Assembly (NCBI RefSeq): GCF_041807705.1
Contig: NZ_JBGTYY010000005.1
Span: 1 to 64,000, forward strand
Length of the DNA stretch: 64,000 bases
Source of the DNA: Mannheimia sp041807705
GTDB lineage: Bacteria > Pseudomonadota > Gammaproteobacteria > Enterobacterales > Pasteurellaceae
Direction of reading: 5' to 3'
In this document: positions 26,491-35,597 of the stretch, piece after piece
Layout of the letters: each line of letters opens with the position of its first letter
Numbering within the stretch: the first letter of the stretch is position 1
Program-made: the position numbers and the translations under genes
The notes under the pieces: generated by a model
Databases searched by the model: none
What the model was told of the DNA's origin: nothing
Seen by the model: only the letters and a program-made list of their open reading frames with translations

Positions 26491-27642
26491 ATGGCAAATC
26501 GTCTTATCCTCAATGAAACTAGCTACCACGGCAAAGGAGCAATCCAAAATATTGTTCACGAAGTGACCAGTCGGAGTTTTAAAAAAGCCCTTGTGGTGAC
26601 AGACAAAGATCTGATCAAATTTAACGTCGCCCAAAAAGTGACCGCTTTGCTTGATGCCGCAGGCTTGCCTTATGAGATTTTCGATGAGGTAAAAGCCAAC
26701 CCTGCGGTTGATGTAATTAAATCAGGGGTAGCAAAATTTAAAGCCTCCGGTGCTGATTATTTAATTGCGATTGGTGGCGGCTCACCGATTGATAGTGCCA
26801 AAGCGATTGGTATTATCATCAATAATCCTGAATTTAGCGATGTACTTTCGCTGGAAGGTGTCGCTCCAACCCACCAAAAATGCGTGCCGATTATCGCCAT
26901 TCCAACTACCGCAGGTACAGCCGCAGAAGTCACGATTAACTATGTCATTACCGATGAAGCGAAAAAACGCAAATTTGTGTGCGTGGACGTTCACGATGTG
27001 CCGGCAGTGGCATTAGTCGATCCGGATATGATGGAATCTATGCCGAAAAGCTTGGCTGCCGCAACCGGTATGGACGCCCTCACCCACGCCATTGAAGGTT
27101 ACATTACCAAAGCCGCGTGGGAATTAACCGACGCCTTACATCTTAAGGCGATTGAGCTGATCGGTCGTTCATTGCGTGGTGCAGTGGAGAAAAATCCGAA
27201 AGATGTCGAGGCAATGGCATTGGGACAATATGTGGCGGGAATGGGCTTCTCAAATGTCGGCTTAGGCGTGGTACACGGTATGGCTCACCCACTGTCCGCT
27301 TACTACGACACCCCACACGGCATTGCCAATGCGGTGTTACTGCCGTATGTGATGGAGTACAACAAAAATCACACCGGCGAAAAATACCGTGAAATTGCCC
27401 GTGCAATGGGGGTGAAAGGCGTGGACGCAATGAGCCAAGAAGAGTACCGTAATGCAGCGATTCAAGCAGTACAACAGCTCTCGATTGATGTCGGCATTCC
27501 GCCAAAACTGCACCAAATCGGTGTGAAAGAGGAAGATTTACCTGCATTATCTATAGATGCTTTTAATGATGTATGTACAGGTGGAAACCCGAGAGATTGT
27601 ACTCCTGAATCAATATTAGAAGTGTATAAAACAGCGTTTTAA
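26491..27642 (+). CDS. fucO: Lactaldehyde reductase (L-1,2-propanediol oxidoreductase)
   Basis: FucO reduces L-lactaldehyde to L-1,2-propanediol with NADH under anaerobic conditions. The 383-residue protein is a group III iron-dependent alcohol dehydrogenase. The GGGSPIDSAKA nucleotide motif and the iron ligands Asp195, His199, His262 and His276 (MDALTHAIEGY, GVVHGMAHPL, YYDTPHGIAN) are present, one position off the E. coli numbers. It is the last gene of the main fuc operon and is followed by a terminator. It pairs with aldA, which oxidises the same aldehyde when oxygen is present. Confidence 0.95.
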   Translation: MANRLILNETSYHGKGAIQNIVHEVTSRSFKKALVVTDKDLIKFNVAQKVTALLDAAGLPYEIFDEVKANPAVDVIKSGVAKFKASGADYLIAIGGGSPIDSAKAIGIIINNPEFSDVLSLEGVAPTHQKCVPIIAIPTTAGTAAEVTINYVITDEAKKRKFVCVDVHDVPAVALVDPDMMESMPKSLAAATGMDALTHAIEGYITKAAWELTDALHLKAIELIGRSLRGAVEKNPKDVEAMALGQYVAGMGFSNVGLGVVHGMAHPLSAYYDTPHGIANAVLLPYVMEYNKNHTGEKYREIARAMGVKGVDAMSQEEYRNAAIQAVQQLSIDVGIPPKLHQIGVKEEDLPALSIDAFNDVCTGGNPRDCTPESILEVYKTAF

Positions 27643-27696
27643 AATAATGCAAGCGGGTATTTTTTACTGAGAATTTGTAACTCGTAGCTAAAAATA

Positions 27697-27736
27697 ATGC
27701 CTGATTTTTTCTGTTTTAGGAAAAATCGGGCATTTT
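27697..27736 (+). terminator. Terminator of the fuc operon
   Basis: ATGCCTGATTTTT (27697-27709) pairs, with one G-T, with AAAAATCGGGCAT (27721-27733), followed by T-run. Confidence 0.8.
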
Positions 27737-27760
27737 TAGCACTTCAACTAAGGGTAAAAA

Positions 27761-27776
27761 TGTGATTTCCTTCACA
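27761..27776 (+). promoter_or_regulatory. CRP-binding site upstream of aldA
   Basis: TGTGATTTCCTTCACA is a perfect TGTGA-N6-TCACA site, 105 bases before the aldA start. It places aldA under its own CRP-dependent promoter, separate from the fuc operon. Confidence 0.85.
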
Positions 27777-27880
27777 CTTATTACATTAGATTAACAAAAA
27801 AGTAACTTTGTATTTGAAAACAACCGCTATTTCTCCAATCATAATGATAAATTTCCTACGATAATAACAAGGAGTAACCT

Positions 27881-29326
27881 ATGGTAAAACAATATCAAAT
27901 GTATATTAATGGTGAATTTGTGCCTGCGTTAGACGGTCGCACTATCGCTGTGTATAACCCGGCAACCGAAAAAATGATTTCCGAAGTGCCTCGTGGCGGT
28001 GAAGCCGAAGCAAAATTGGCGATTGATGCGGCCGACGCTGCACAAGAGGCGTGGGAGCGTTTACCTGCCGTAGAACGAGGCAACTACCTACGCAAAATTG
28101 CAAATGGTGTGCGTGCGAGAGCCGATGAAATTGCCCGCACCATCAGTGAAGAGATGGGTAAAACGCTGGCATTGGCTACAGTTGAAGTCCATTTCACAGC
28201 CGATTATTTAGACTATATGGCAGAGTGGGCAAGACGCTATGAGGGTGAAATTATCCAGAGCGACCGCCCGAACGAGCATATTTTCCTCTACAAAAAAGCC
28301 ATCGGTGTGACCACTGGTATTCTGCCTTGGAACTTCCCGTTCTTCCTTATCGCCCGTAAAGCCGCCCCTGCATTGGTGACAGGTAACACTATCGTGATTA
28401 AACCAAGTGAAGACTCACCAAACAATGCAGCGATTTTCTCGGAAATCGTCCACGAAATCGGCTTACCAAAAGGGGTATTCAATGTGGTAACCGGTTACGG
28501 CAATGAGATCGGACCGGAGTTATCCAGCAACGAAAAAGTGGGAATGGTGTCGTTCACCGGTAGCCAGTTTGCCGGACAAAAAGTGATGGAAGCGGCCAGC
28601 AAAAACATCATTAAAGTGAACTTAGAGCTGGGTGGTAAAGCCCCTGCGATTGTATTAGATGATGCAGATTTAGACTTAGCCGCCACAGCGGTGGTGAACT
28701 CCCGTGTGATCAACTCAGGGCAGGTGTGTAACTGTGCAGAACGAATCTATGTTCATAGCTCGATCAAAGAGCAATTTGTACAAAAATTGATTGAGAAGAT
28801 GCAAGCAGTGAAATACGGCAACCCGTTAGAGCGAGACGACATCGATATGGGGCCAATGATCAACGAAAAAGGCTTACACAAAGTGCAAGAAATGGTGACT
28901 CACGCAATCCATCAAGGCGGTAACTTAGTGCTGGGCGGAAAAGTGGTGGAAGGCACGGGCTACTACTTTGAGCCGACCATTATCGACAATGTGGATAACA
29001 CGATGGACATTATGCGTCACGAAATTTTCGGGCCGGTTATTCCTGTCGCCACCTTTGAAACGATTGATGAGGCAATCCGCTTGGCGAACGACTGTGAATA
29101 CGGCTTAACCTCATCGGTTTATACCCAAAACATCAACAAAGCGATGAAAGTGGTTTCCCGCCTCAAATTCGGCGAAACCTATGTAAACCGTGAAAACTTT
29201 GAAGCAATGCAAGGCTACCACGCAGGTTGGCGTAAATCAGGCATCGGTGGGGCAGACGGTAAACACGGTTTAGAAGAGTACCTGCAAACGCAGGTGGTTT
29301 ATCTGCAATTTGATGATCAAGTATAA
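27881..29326 (+). CDS. aldA: Lactaldehyde dehydrogenase
   Basis: AldA oxidises L-lactaldehyde to L-lactate with NAD, the aerobic end of fucose breakdown. The 481-residue protein is a full-length aldehyde dehydrogenase. It has the NAD motif VSFTGSQFAGQKVM, general base Glu249 in NLELGGKAPAIV and catalytic Cys285 in SGQVCNCAERIYV, the same number as E. coli AldA, and the C-terminal GETYVNRENFEAMQGYHAG typical of AldA. It has its own CRP site and terminator. Glycolaldehyde is a known alternative substrate. Confidence 0.95.
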   Translation: MVKQYQMYINGEFVPALDGRTIAVYNPATEKMISEVPRGGEAEAKLAIDAADAAQEAWERLPAVERGNYLRKIANGVRARADEIARTISEEMGKTLALATVEVHFTADYLDYMAEWARRYEGEIIQSDRPNEHIFLYKKAIGVTTGILPWNFPFFLIARKAAPALVTGNTIVIKPSEDSPNNAAIFSEIVHEIGLPKGVFNVVTGYGNEIGPELSSNEKVGMVSFTGSQFAGQKVMEAASKNIIKVNLELGGKAPAIVLDDADLDLAATAVVNSRVINSGQVCNCAERIYVHSSIKEQFVQKLIEKMQAVKYGNPLERDDIDMGPMINEKGLHKVQEMVTHAIHQGGNLVLGGKVVEGTGYYFEPTIIDNVDNTMDIMRHEIFGPVIPVATFETIDEAIRLANDCEYGLTSSVYTQNINKAMKVVSRLKFGETYVNRENFEAMQGYHAGWRKSGIGGADGKHGLEEYLQTQVVYLQFDDQV

Positions 29327-29403
29327 ACACAACGGTAATCTGCACTGCAAAACTGTGCGGATTTTTACAAGCGGTTAAATTTTCCGGAAAATTCACCAAA
29401 CAA

Positions 29404-29431
29404 AAAGAGCATTGTTTAACCAATGCTCTTT
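29404..29431. terminator. Bidirectional terminator between aldA and trkA
   Basis: AAAGAGCATTG (29404-29414) and CAATGCTCTTT (29421-29431) form a perfect stem with A-run before and T-run after, serving both convergent genes. Confidence 0.85.
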
Positions 29432-29435
29432 CTTT

Positions 29436-30812
29436 TTATAAGAAAAACACCCCAAGTTGGAATAATTTTTCAATCTCATCAATCTGTTTTTTATGATTGA
29501 CAAAAATAATCACTCGGTCGTTTTCCTGAATAACAGTGGATTTATGGGCAATAATCACTTCTTCACCTCGCACTACTGCCCCAACAATCGCACCTTGTGG
29601 AAGTTTTAATTCACGAATTTGTCTGCCAACCACTTTGGAGGAATTTTCATCACCGTGTGCAATAATTTCTATCGCACCTGCCACACCAAGTTTGAGTGAA
29701 GAAACCTGTTGAATATCCCCTTTTCTCACATACCCTGCAAGAGCAGAAATTGTGGCTTGTTGTGGGGAGATGGCAATATCAATCGTTCCGCCTTGAATCA
29801 GGTGCAAATAGGCAGGGCGCTGCACCAAAATAATCACTTTTTTCGCACCTAATCGTTTTGCCAATAATGCCGACATAATATTTGATTCATCATCACCAGT
29901 TACCGCAAGGAATAGGTCGATATTCTCAATATGCTCTTCAAACAGCAGCTCCTCATCAGAGGCATCACCTGTTAAAACTAAAGTATTCGAGAGTTTTTCC
30001 GCCAGTTTTTCCGCTAATTGTGGATTGCGTTCAATCATTTTCACCCGATATTTTCCTTCCAGATCTCGGGCGAGCGATGAGCCGATACTACCGCCGCCCA
30101 CAATCATAATCCGCTTATGGGGCTTATCTAGGCGTTGTAGTTCGCCCATTACCGCTCGGATATGTTGTGTGGCACAGATAAAAAAAACTTCATCGCCTGC
30201 TTCAATAATGGTTGAGCCTTGGGGAATAATCGCTCGATCTTGACGGAAGATTGCGACAATTCGGGCTTCGATATGTGGTAGGTGATCTTTTAACGCAGAA
30301 ATCGGGTAGCCAACTAGAGGCCCACCATAATAGGCTTTTACATTTACAATGCTGACCAATTCATCAGCAAAATGGGTGATTTGCAATGCCCCCGGGTAGT
30401 GAATAAGGCGTAGAATATCTTCTTTCACTAAAATTTCCGGGGCGATAATGTGATCGATTGGCAGCACATCATTGTTAAACAGTTGCTCCCGTTCCCGCAC
30501 ATAATCGGCATTACGAATACGAGCAATTTTGGTTGGCACATTAAAGAGCGTGTAAGCAATTTGGCAGGCGATCATATTCACTTCATCGCTACTGGTAACA
30601 GCAACTAATAAATCTGCATCATTTGCCCCTGCATCTCGCAGTGTTCTAGGCGAGGCAAATTCGCCACGAATAACTTGTAAATCGTGCTTGTCTTTTAGCT
30701 TGTCTAAGCGTGCAGGATCGTTGTCAATTAAGACAATATCGTTATCTTCACTAACTAAATTTTCTGCAAGCGTTGAGCCTGCTTGCCCTGCACCTAAGAT
30801 GATAATTTTCAT
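29436..30812 (-). CDS. trkA: Trk potassium uptake regulatory subunit TrkA
   Basis: TrkA is the cytoplasmic NAD(H)-binding ring protein that gates the TrkH/TrkG potassium channel. The 458-residue protein has two tandem RCK units, each a Rossmann fold (GAGQAGSTLAENLVSEDNDIVLIDND at the start, and VGGGSIGSSLARDLE near residue 240) and a TrkA_C domain. The start follows directly on the stop codon of rsmB, so the two are one transcript, an order also known in Enterobacteria (rsmB-trkA). No TrkH gene is in the window. Confidence 0.95.
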   Translation of the reverse strand: MKIIILGAGQAGSTLAENLVSEDNDIVLIDNDPARLDKLKDKHDLQVIRGEFASPRTLRDAGANDADLLVAVTSSDEVNMIACQIAYTLFNVPTKIARIRNADYVREREQLFNNDVLPIDHIIAPEILVKEDILRLIHYPGALQITHFADELVSIVNVKAYYGGPLVGYPISALKDHLPHIEARIVAIFRQDRAIIPQGSTIIEAGDEVFFICATQHIRAVMGELQRLDKPHKRIMIVGGGSIGSSLARDLEGKYRVKMIERNPQLAEKLAEKLSNTLVLTGDASDEELLFEEHIENIDLFLAVTGDDESNIMSALLAKRLGAKKVIILVQRPAYLHLIQGGTIDIAISPQQATISALAGYVRKGDIQQVSSLKLGVAGAIEIIAHGDENSSKVVGRQIRELKLPQGAIVGAVVRGEEVIIAHKSTVIQENDRVIIFVNHKKQIDEIEKLFQLGVFFL

Positions 30813-32132
30813 TTAATTTGCCACTTTTTGTAATGTTGCGTAAAAGAAGCCATCGCCACCATTGTGTTGTGGGAAGAACTGTTTTTCCAATGCTTTTTCT
30901 CCGTTAAAATCCATTTCTACTAATTTTGCATTCGGCGTTGTTTGCACGAATTGTTGAATTTGCTCGCTGTTTTCTTCAGGCAGTACGGAACAAGTTGCAT
31001 AAAGCAAAATACCGTTCGGTTTCAGTCTTTCCCATAAAGCATTTAGAATATTTCTTTGAAGTGCTGCCAGCTCTGCAATATCACTTTCTTGGCGTAGCCA
31101 TTTAATATCGGGGTGGCGGCGAATAACACCCGTTGCAGAGCAAGGGGCATCTAATAAAATGCGGTCGAACATCACCCCCTCTTCAAGCCACTCTTGAGAC
31201 TTGGAAGCATCGCCACAAATTACCTGTGCGGTTTGCCTCAGTCGGGATAAATTTTCACGCACTCTGCTTAAACGGCTTTCTTCAATATCAAGAGCAATTA
31301 CTTTAGCCTTTGGGGATTTTTCTAAAATATGGGTAGTTTTGCCGCCCGGTGCAGCACAGGCATCTAAAATAGTTTCGCCATTTTCTGCCCCTAATAATTC
31401 TGCCGACCATTGAGCGTGAGCATCTTGCACTGTTGCCCAACCTTGCTCGAAATTATGCAGTTGATTTACACCCACTGCTTTATCTAACAACAAGGCACAA
31501 TTCGGGATACAAGCGGTCATATTTTCTGAATTTTTTGCAACTAAACTGCCAAGTAACACCGCATAATCTTTTGCTTTGATATGTTGCTGATTGGCTCGAA
31601 TCCACATTGGCGGGCGTTGGTTATTTGCCTCCACAATTTCTCGCCAGTTTGGATAGGCTTTTTTCAGTTTATTGACCAGCCATTCAGGGTGTAGCGTTTG
31701 CCAATGTTTATCAACTTTTGCCAAGATTTCGTCTTGCTCACGCAAAAAGCGGCGTAACACACCGTTAGTTAAGGCTCGGAAGCTATCTAGTTTCAGCGTT
31801 TTCGTTGCATTCACTACTTCATCAACTGCAGCGTGGGCAGGCACTCTCATATAAAGTAGTTGATATAACCCAACCAACAGTAAGCAATGCACCAAACGTG
31901 TTTTACCTTTAAGCGGTTTTTCCACCAATAATTTGATGATTGACTCTAAACGAGGTAGCACTCGGCATACGCCAAAGGCGATTTCTTGTACTAAGGGTAA
32001 ATCTTTTGGGTCAAGTTGTTTTTGGGCTTCGGGAATCAGGGTTGAAAGCGATTTCCCCTGATCTAATACTTGTAAAATAATGTTTGCACTTATTGCTCTG
32101 GAAGAAAGTGCTTTCGTAGGTTGTTTTTTCAT
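30813..32132 (-). CDS. rsmB: 16S rRNA m5C967 methyltransferase RsmB
   Basis: RsmB methylates C967 of 16S rRNA using S-adenosylmethionine. The 439-residue protein has an N-terminal NusB-like RNA-binding domain (residues 1-140) and a C-terminal methyltransferase domain with the SAM motif LDACAAPGGKTTHILE. The two catalytic-region cysteines are in LDAPCSATGVIRRHPDIKW and LLYATCSVLPEEN. It is of normal length (E. coli 429). It adjoins trkA without a gap. Confidence 0.95.
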   Translation of the reverse strand: MKKQPTKALSSRAISANIILQVLDQGKSLSTLIPEAQKQLDPKDLPLVQEIAFGVCRVLPRLESIIKLLVEKPLKGKTRLVHCLLLVGLYQLLYMRVPAHAAVDEVVNATKTLKLDSFRALTNGVLRRFLREQDEILAKVDKHWQTLHPEWLVNKLKKAYPNWREIVEANNQRPPMWIRANQQHIKAKDYAVLLGSLVAKNSENMTACIPNCALLLDKAVGVNQLHNFEQGWATVQDAHAQWSAELLGAENGETILDACAAPGGKTTHILEKSPKAKVIALDIEESRLSRVRENLSRLRQTAQVICGDASKSQEWLEEGVMFDRILLDAPCSATGVIRRHPDIKWLRQESDIAELAALQRNILNALWERLKPNGILLYATCSVLPEENSEQIQQFVQTTPNAKLVEMDFNGEKALEKQFFPQHNGGDGFFYATLQKVAN

Positions 32133-32135
32133 AAA

Positions 32136-32163
32136 TAAAAAATGCCATTCGACAGAATGGCAC
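32136..32163 (-). terminator. Terminator of the universal stress protein gene
   Basis: TGCCATTC (32143-32150) and GAATGGCA (32155-32162) form a stem read on the minus strand and followed by T-run. It lies 21 bases after the stop codon at 32184. Confidence 0.85.
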
Positions 32164-32183
32164 TATTGTAACTGAATGCGAGA

Positions 32184-32609
32184 TTATCTTAAAACTAAAA
32201 TTGGCTTGCTGGTATTACGAGCAACTTTTACCGTATTCGAGCTTAGCCCCTTTGAGTTTGGTTTACTGCTTGCCAGCATTAAGATTAAATCTACCGATTT
32301 TTCATCAGCAATACGGCAAATTTCTTCATAAATGGTGCCGTACGCCACAATGTGTTGCACTTTTGAACCTTCTGGGAAATGGGTTTTAGTAAATTCGTGC
32401 AGTTTTTCATTTGCCTCTTTTACCACTTCCTTATCAAAGTTTTTTGGTAAAAAAGCAGAAATTAAGCTGTTATCCACAGGTTCAATAATAGAAGCAACAC
32501 GATAAACCGCATTTGGATTTTTTGCGGTAATCTGTAATGCCGTATCAACTGCATATTTCGCACTTTTAAGATCTGCTAAATCAATAGCAATAAGAATTTT
32601 GTTATACAT
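32184..32609 (-). CDS. Universal stress protein UspA family
   Basis: The 141-residue protein has the Usp alpha/beta fold: the N-terminal strand KILIAIDLAD with the conserved Asp, and the C-terminal loop SSKPNSKGLSSNTVKVARNTSKPILVLR, which resembles the ATP-binding loop of the UspF/MJ0577 subgroup but with fewer Gly. It lies downstream of the fused TRAP permease on the same strand, 147 bases away. A Usp protein (TeaD) is known to regulate a TRAP transporter in Halomonas, so a regulatory role on the neighbour is possible but not shown. Confidence 0.8.
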   Translation of the reverse strand: MYNKILIAIDLADLKSAKYAVDTALQITAKNPNAVYRVASIIEPVDNSLISAFLPKNFDKEVVKEANEKLHEFTKTHFPEGSKVQHIVAYGTIYEEICRIADEKSVDLILMLASSKPNSKGLSSNTVKVARNTSKPILVLR

Positions 32610-32712
32610 CGTTATTTCCTTTTACTGCCGCTTTTGAAAAGACAAGCGGTCATTTTTTTATAAATTTTTGCATTTTTTCTCCTTAATTAAATTGCATTGA
32701 GCGATTTAATCG

Positions 32713-32734
32713 GTCTCTCCCATAAGGGAGAGAC
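32713..32734. repeat. Perfect 9-bp stem-loop after the TRAP permease
   Basis: GTCTCTCCC (32713-32721) and GGGAGAGAC (32726-32734) form a hairpin with a 4-base loop. No T-run follows on either strand. It lies between the TRAP permease stop codon and the Usp gene and may set the ratio of the two products. Confidence 0.6.
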
Positions 32735-32755
32735 TTTCGCTAGTAAGGAGATATC

Positions 32756-35392
32756 TTACTGTTTTTTCACTCTGCGGCGTTGGTTTGCCACAATGCCGAA
32801 CACCAGTAATAAAGCTGGAATGAAAATCCAATCTTTTGCCGGAGCATCTTGTGGCACAGCAACATAGTGAATGGTTTGATCCCAGTTTAAGCCTGCTTTT
32901 GCAGCAGGAGAATCAATTTCTACCATATCGATTACCACTTTTGGTGTTTCTACGCCATCAACTTCGATTTTCTCATCAGTTTGAATAAGCGTTAAACCTA
33001 AGTTTTTCAAACGTTCTTCGCCAGTTGAGCCTTCTGGTACAGGTAATTGAGCATAGAACTCAATTTCTTTACCGTAAGGGTTTAGCCCTTCTACTTTTAA
33101 GGTAACATTTTGACCCACTTTGCTTTCAAGTAGTTGTTCTTCAAAATGTACCGGCTCAATATGGCGTTCTGACGGATAAATTCTATCCATAAAGAAGCCC
33201 GGACGGAACAAGGCAAATGCAGCAACCACAAGCAATGCGGTTTCCCACCATTTATTTTTGGTCACAATGTATTGCATTGTTGCCGAAGTAAAGGCAAGAA
33301 CCCCAATGGTTGCAGTAATAAACACCACCCATCCGTGCCCCGGATAACGCAAGTCAATTAATAACAAGTCAGTATTAAAGATAAACAAGAACGGTAAAAT
33401 AATGGTTCTCAAGCTATATTTAAACGCCACCATACCTGTATTAATCGGGCTACCACCTGAAATTGCCGCCGCTGCGAAAGAGGCTAAGCCTACAGGAGGG
33501 GTAACATCTGCCATAATCCCGAAGTAGAACACGAATAAATGTACCGCAATGAGTGGCACAATTAAACCGTTTTGGCGGCCCACTTCCACAATAACCGTTG
33601 CCATTAATGATGACACCACAATATAGTTTGCGGTGGTTGGTAAGCCCATACCGAGAATTAAGCTAAAGATGGCAACCAAAATCAACATTAATACAATGTT
33701 GCCCATTGATAGGAATTCAATCACGCTTGAGAGCTGTACACCAAAGCCTGTTAATGCCACAACACCTACGATAATCCCTGCGGTTGCGGTTGCAAGGGCG
33801 ATACCCGTCATATTACGACCACCTGCCTCAAGGCTATCGACCACATCTCGAACACCTTGTTTAATAATCTCTTTCGTTACGCTCTCTTTGCGGAAGAAAT
33901 TAAGTAACGGGCGTTGGGTTAATTGAATGAAAATTAAGGTAATTGTTCCCCAGAACGCGGATAAGCCCGGAGAAAGCATTTCCACCATTAAACACCAAAG
34001 CAACACAACAACAGGAATGAGGTAATGTAAGCCTGCATTTACTGTCGGTTTTCTTTTTGGTAGAGCAACAATGTCTGAATTTGGATCGTCCGCTTCTAAA
34101 TCAGGGTAGCTTGCTACACGGCGAATAGCCAATAAATACCACAAGCCTAAGAAAGCACAAACGATAATGAAAGCATAATCTTCCGCCACATTACGAATCC
34201 AACCTAAACCGTAGTAAACCCCAATGGCTAAACCTACAATCACTAAAATTGAGGCTACTGTTCTTAACAAGAAGACTAAAATCGGGCTTGGTTCTTCAGT
34301 TCTAGGTAAGCCTTGCAAGTTCATTTTGCAGGCTTCTAAATGCACGATATAAACTAAGGCAATATACGATATTAACGCCGGTAAGAATGCGTGAGTGATG
34401 AGCTGGCTATACGGCATATTCACATATTCAATCATCAAGAACGCCGCAGCCCCCATTACCGGCGGCATAATTTGCCCGTTTACCGATGAGGCAACTTCCA
34501 CTGCCCCTGCTTTTTCTTTGGTAAAGCCTACACGCTTCATCATTGGAATCGTAAACGTACCCGTTGTTACCACGTTTGCAATTGATGAGCCTGAAATTAA
34601 GCCTGTTAATGCAGAAGAAACTACCGCCGCTTTCGCCGGGCCGCCACGCAAATGCCCTAAATAGGCAAAGGCAGTTTTGATGAAATAGTTACCTGCTCCT
34701 GCTTTATCAAGCAATGCTCCGAATAGTACGAACAGGAACACATATTTGGTTGAAACCCCAAGAGCAACACCAAACACCCCCTCGGTAGTAATCCATTGCT
34801 GGTTAATGATTTGAGAAAGAGAACCAGAACGATGGCTTACAATCCAATCAGCAGGAAAATACTGCCCAAAGAAATTATAAACCAAGAATACCATCGCAAT
34901 AATCACAAGTGGCAAGCCAAGGCTACGGCGAGTGGCTTCAAGCACCAATAAAATCCCCAAACAGCCTGCAATAATATCTTGCGTATTAGGTGCGCCAAAG
35001 CGTTTTACCAATCCTTCATAGAAGAAAATATAGTACAACGCTAAGCAAGCGCCCACTATTGCAAACACCCAATCAACTTTTGGAATACGGTGCTTTGGCG
35101 AGGTTGCAAAGGCAGGATAAGACAGGAAAGCCAAGAACATTGCAAAGGCTAAGTGGATAGAACGAGCTTTGGTATCATCTACCACCACGTTCAAATTAAT
35201 ACCTGCTTGGGTAAGCCATTCTTGAAAAACAAATGGCAACGGAGAAGCGTAGTAAATTTGGAAGATAGACCAAAGAATAGCGACATACACAATGGCTTTC
35301 TTCGCCAAGCCAGACGGTGTTCGACCGCCTGTATCATTTGAAGCGACCATATCTTGTAGGTCATCGTAATCAGCTTTAGATTCAACCGACAT
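32756..35392 (-). CDS. TRAP transporter fused permease, TAXI type
   Basis: The 878-residue inner-membrane protein joins the small (DctQ-like) and large (DctM-like) TRAP permease domains in one chain, as is usual for TAXI-type systems. Many hydrophobic segments are seen; DctM motifs include GAGNYFIKTAFAYLGHLRGG, SGSSIANVVTTGTFTIPMMKRVGF and LGMGLPTTANYIV. A soluble C-terminal domain (about 740-850) of the DUF3394 type follows. The ATG at 35392 has AGGAA before it; a longer upstream frame lacks a ribosome site. It works with the TAXI binding protein encoded upstream and uses an ion gradient. The substrate is unknown; some TAXI systems carry glutamate or other organic acids. Confidence 0.9.
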   Translation of the reverse strand: MSVESKADYDDLQDMVASNDTGGRTPSGLAKKAIVYVAILWSIFQIYYASPLPFVFQEWLTQAGINLNVVVDDTKARSIHLAFAMFLAFLSYPAFATSPKHRIPKVDWVFAIVGACLALYYIFFYEGLVKRFGAPNTQDIIAGCLGILLVLEATRRSLGLPLVIIAMVFLVYNFFGQYFPADWIVSHRSGSLSQIINQQWITTEGVFGVALGVSTKYVFLFVLFGALLDKAGAGNYFIKTAFAYLGHLRGGPAKAAVVSSALTGLISGSSIANVVTTGTFTIPMMKRVGFTKEKAGAVEVASSVNGQIMPPVMGAAAFLMIEYVNMPYSQLITHAFLPALISYIALVYIVHLEACKMNLQGLPRTEEPSPILVFLLRTVASILVIVGLAIGVYYGLGWIRNVAEDYAFIIVCAFLGLWYLLAIRRVASYPDLEADDPNSDIVALPKRKPTVNAGLHYLIPVVVLLWCLMVEMLSPGLSAFWGTITLIFIQLTQRPLLNFFRKESVTKEIIKQGVRDVVDSLEAGGRNMTGIALATATAGIIVGVVALTGFGVQLSSVIEFLSMGNIVLMLILVAIFSLILGMGLPTTANYIVVSSLMATVIVEVGRQNGLIVPLIAVHLFVFYFGIMADVTPPVGLASFAAAAISGGSPINTGMVAFKYSLRTIILPFLFIFNTDLLLIDLRYPGHGWVVFITATIGVLAFTSATMQYIVTKNKWWETALLVVAAFALFRPGFFMDRIYPSERHIEPVHFEEQLLESKVGQNVTLKVEGLNPYGKEIEFYAQLPVPEGSTGEERLKNLGLTLIQTDEKIEVDGVETPKVVIDMVEIDSPAAKAGLNWDQTIHYVAVPQDAPAKDWIFIPALLLVFGIVANQRRRVKKQ

Positions 35393-35539
35393 AATAGATT
35401 CCTCAAAAAACAAGCGGTCATATTTTATAAAAAATTTGCAAATTTTCTCGGAAAAACCACCGCTTGCTAAATAAAATACTATGGATAACTTATCGATCAA
35501 AAGGAAAAATCGATAAATTATCAACAGCCTTATAAATGC

Positions 35540-35569
35540 AAAAAACCAGCACGCTAAAAAACGTGCTGA
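35540..35569 (-). terminator. Terminator or attenuator after the TAXI binding protein
   Basis: CAGCACG and CGTGCTG (35547-35553 and 35562-35568) form a stem read on the minus strand and followed by T-run. It sits between the binding protein and permease genes and probably lowers permease relative to binding protein. Confidence 0.75.
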
Positions 35570-35597
35570 TTAAGCATAAATCTAAGATAAATATGGA

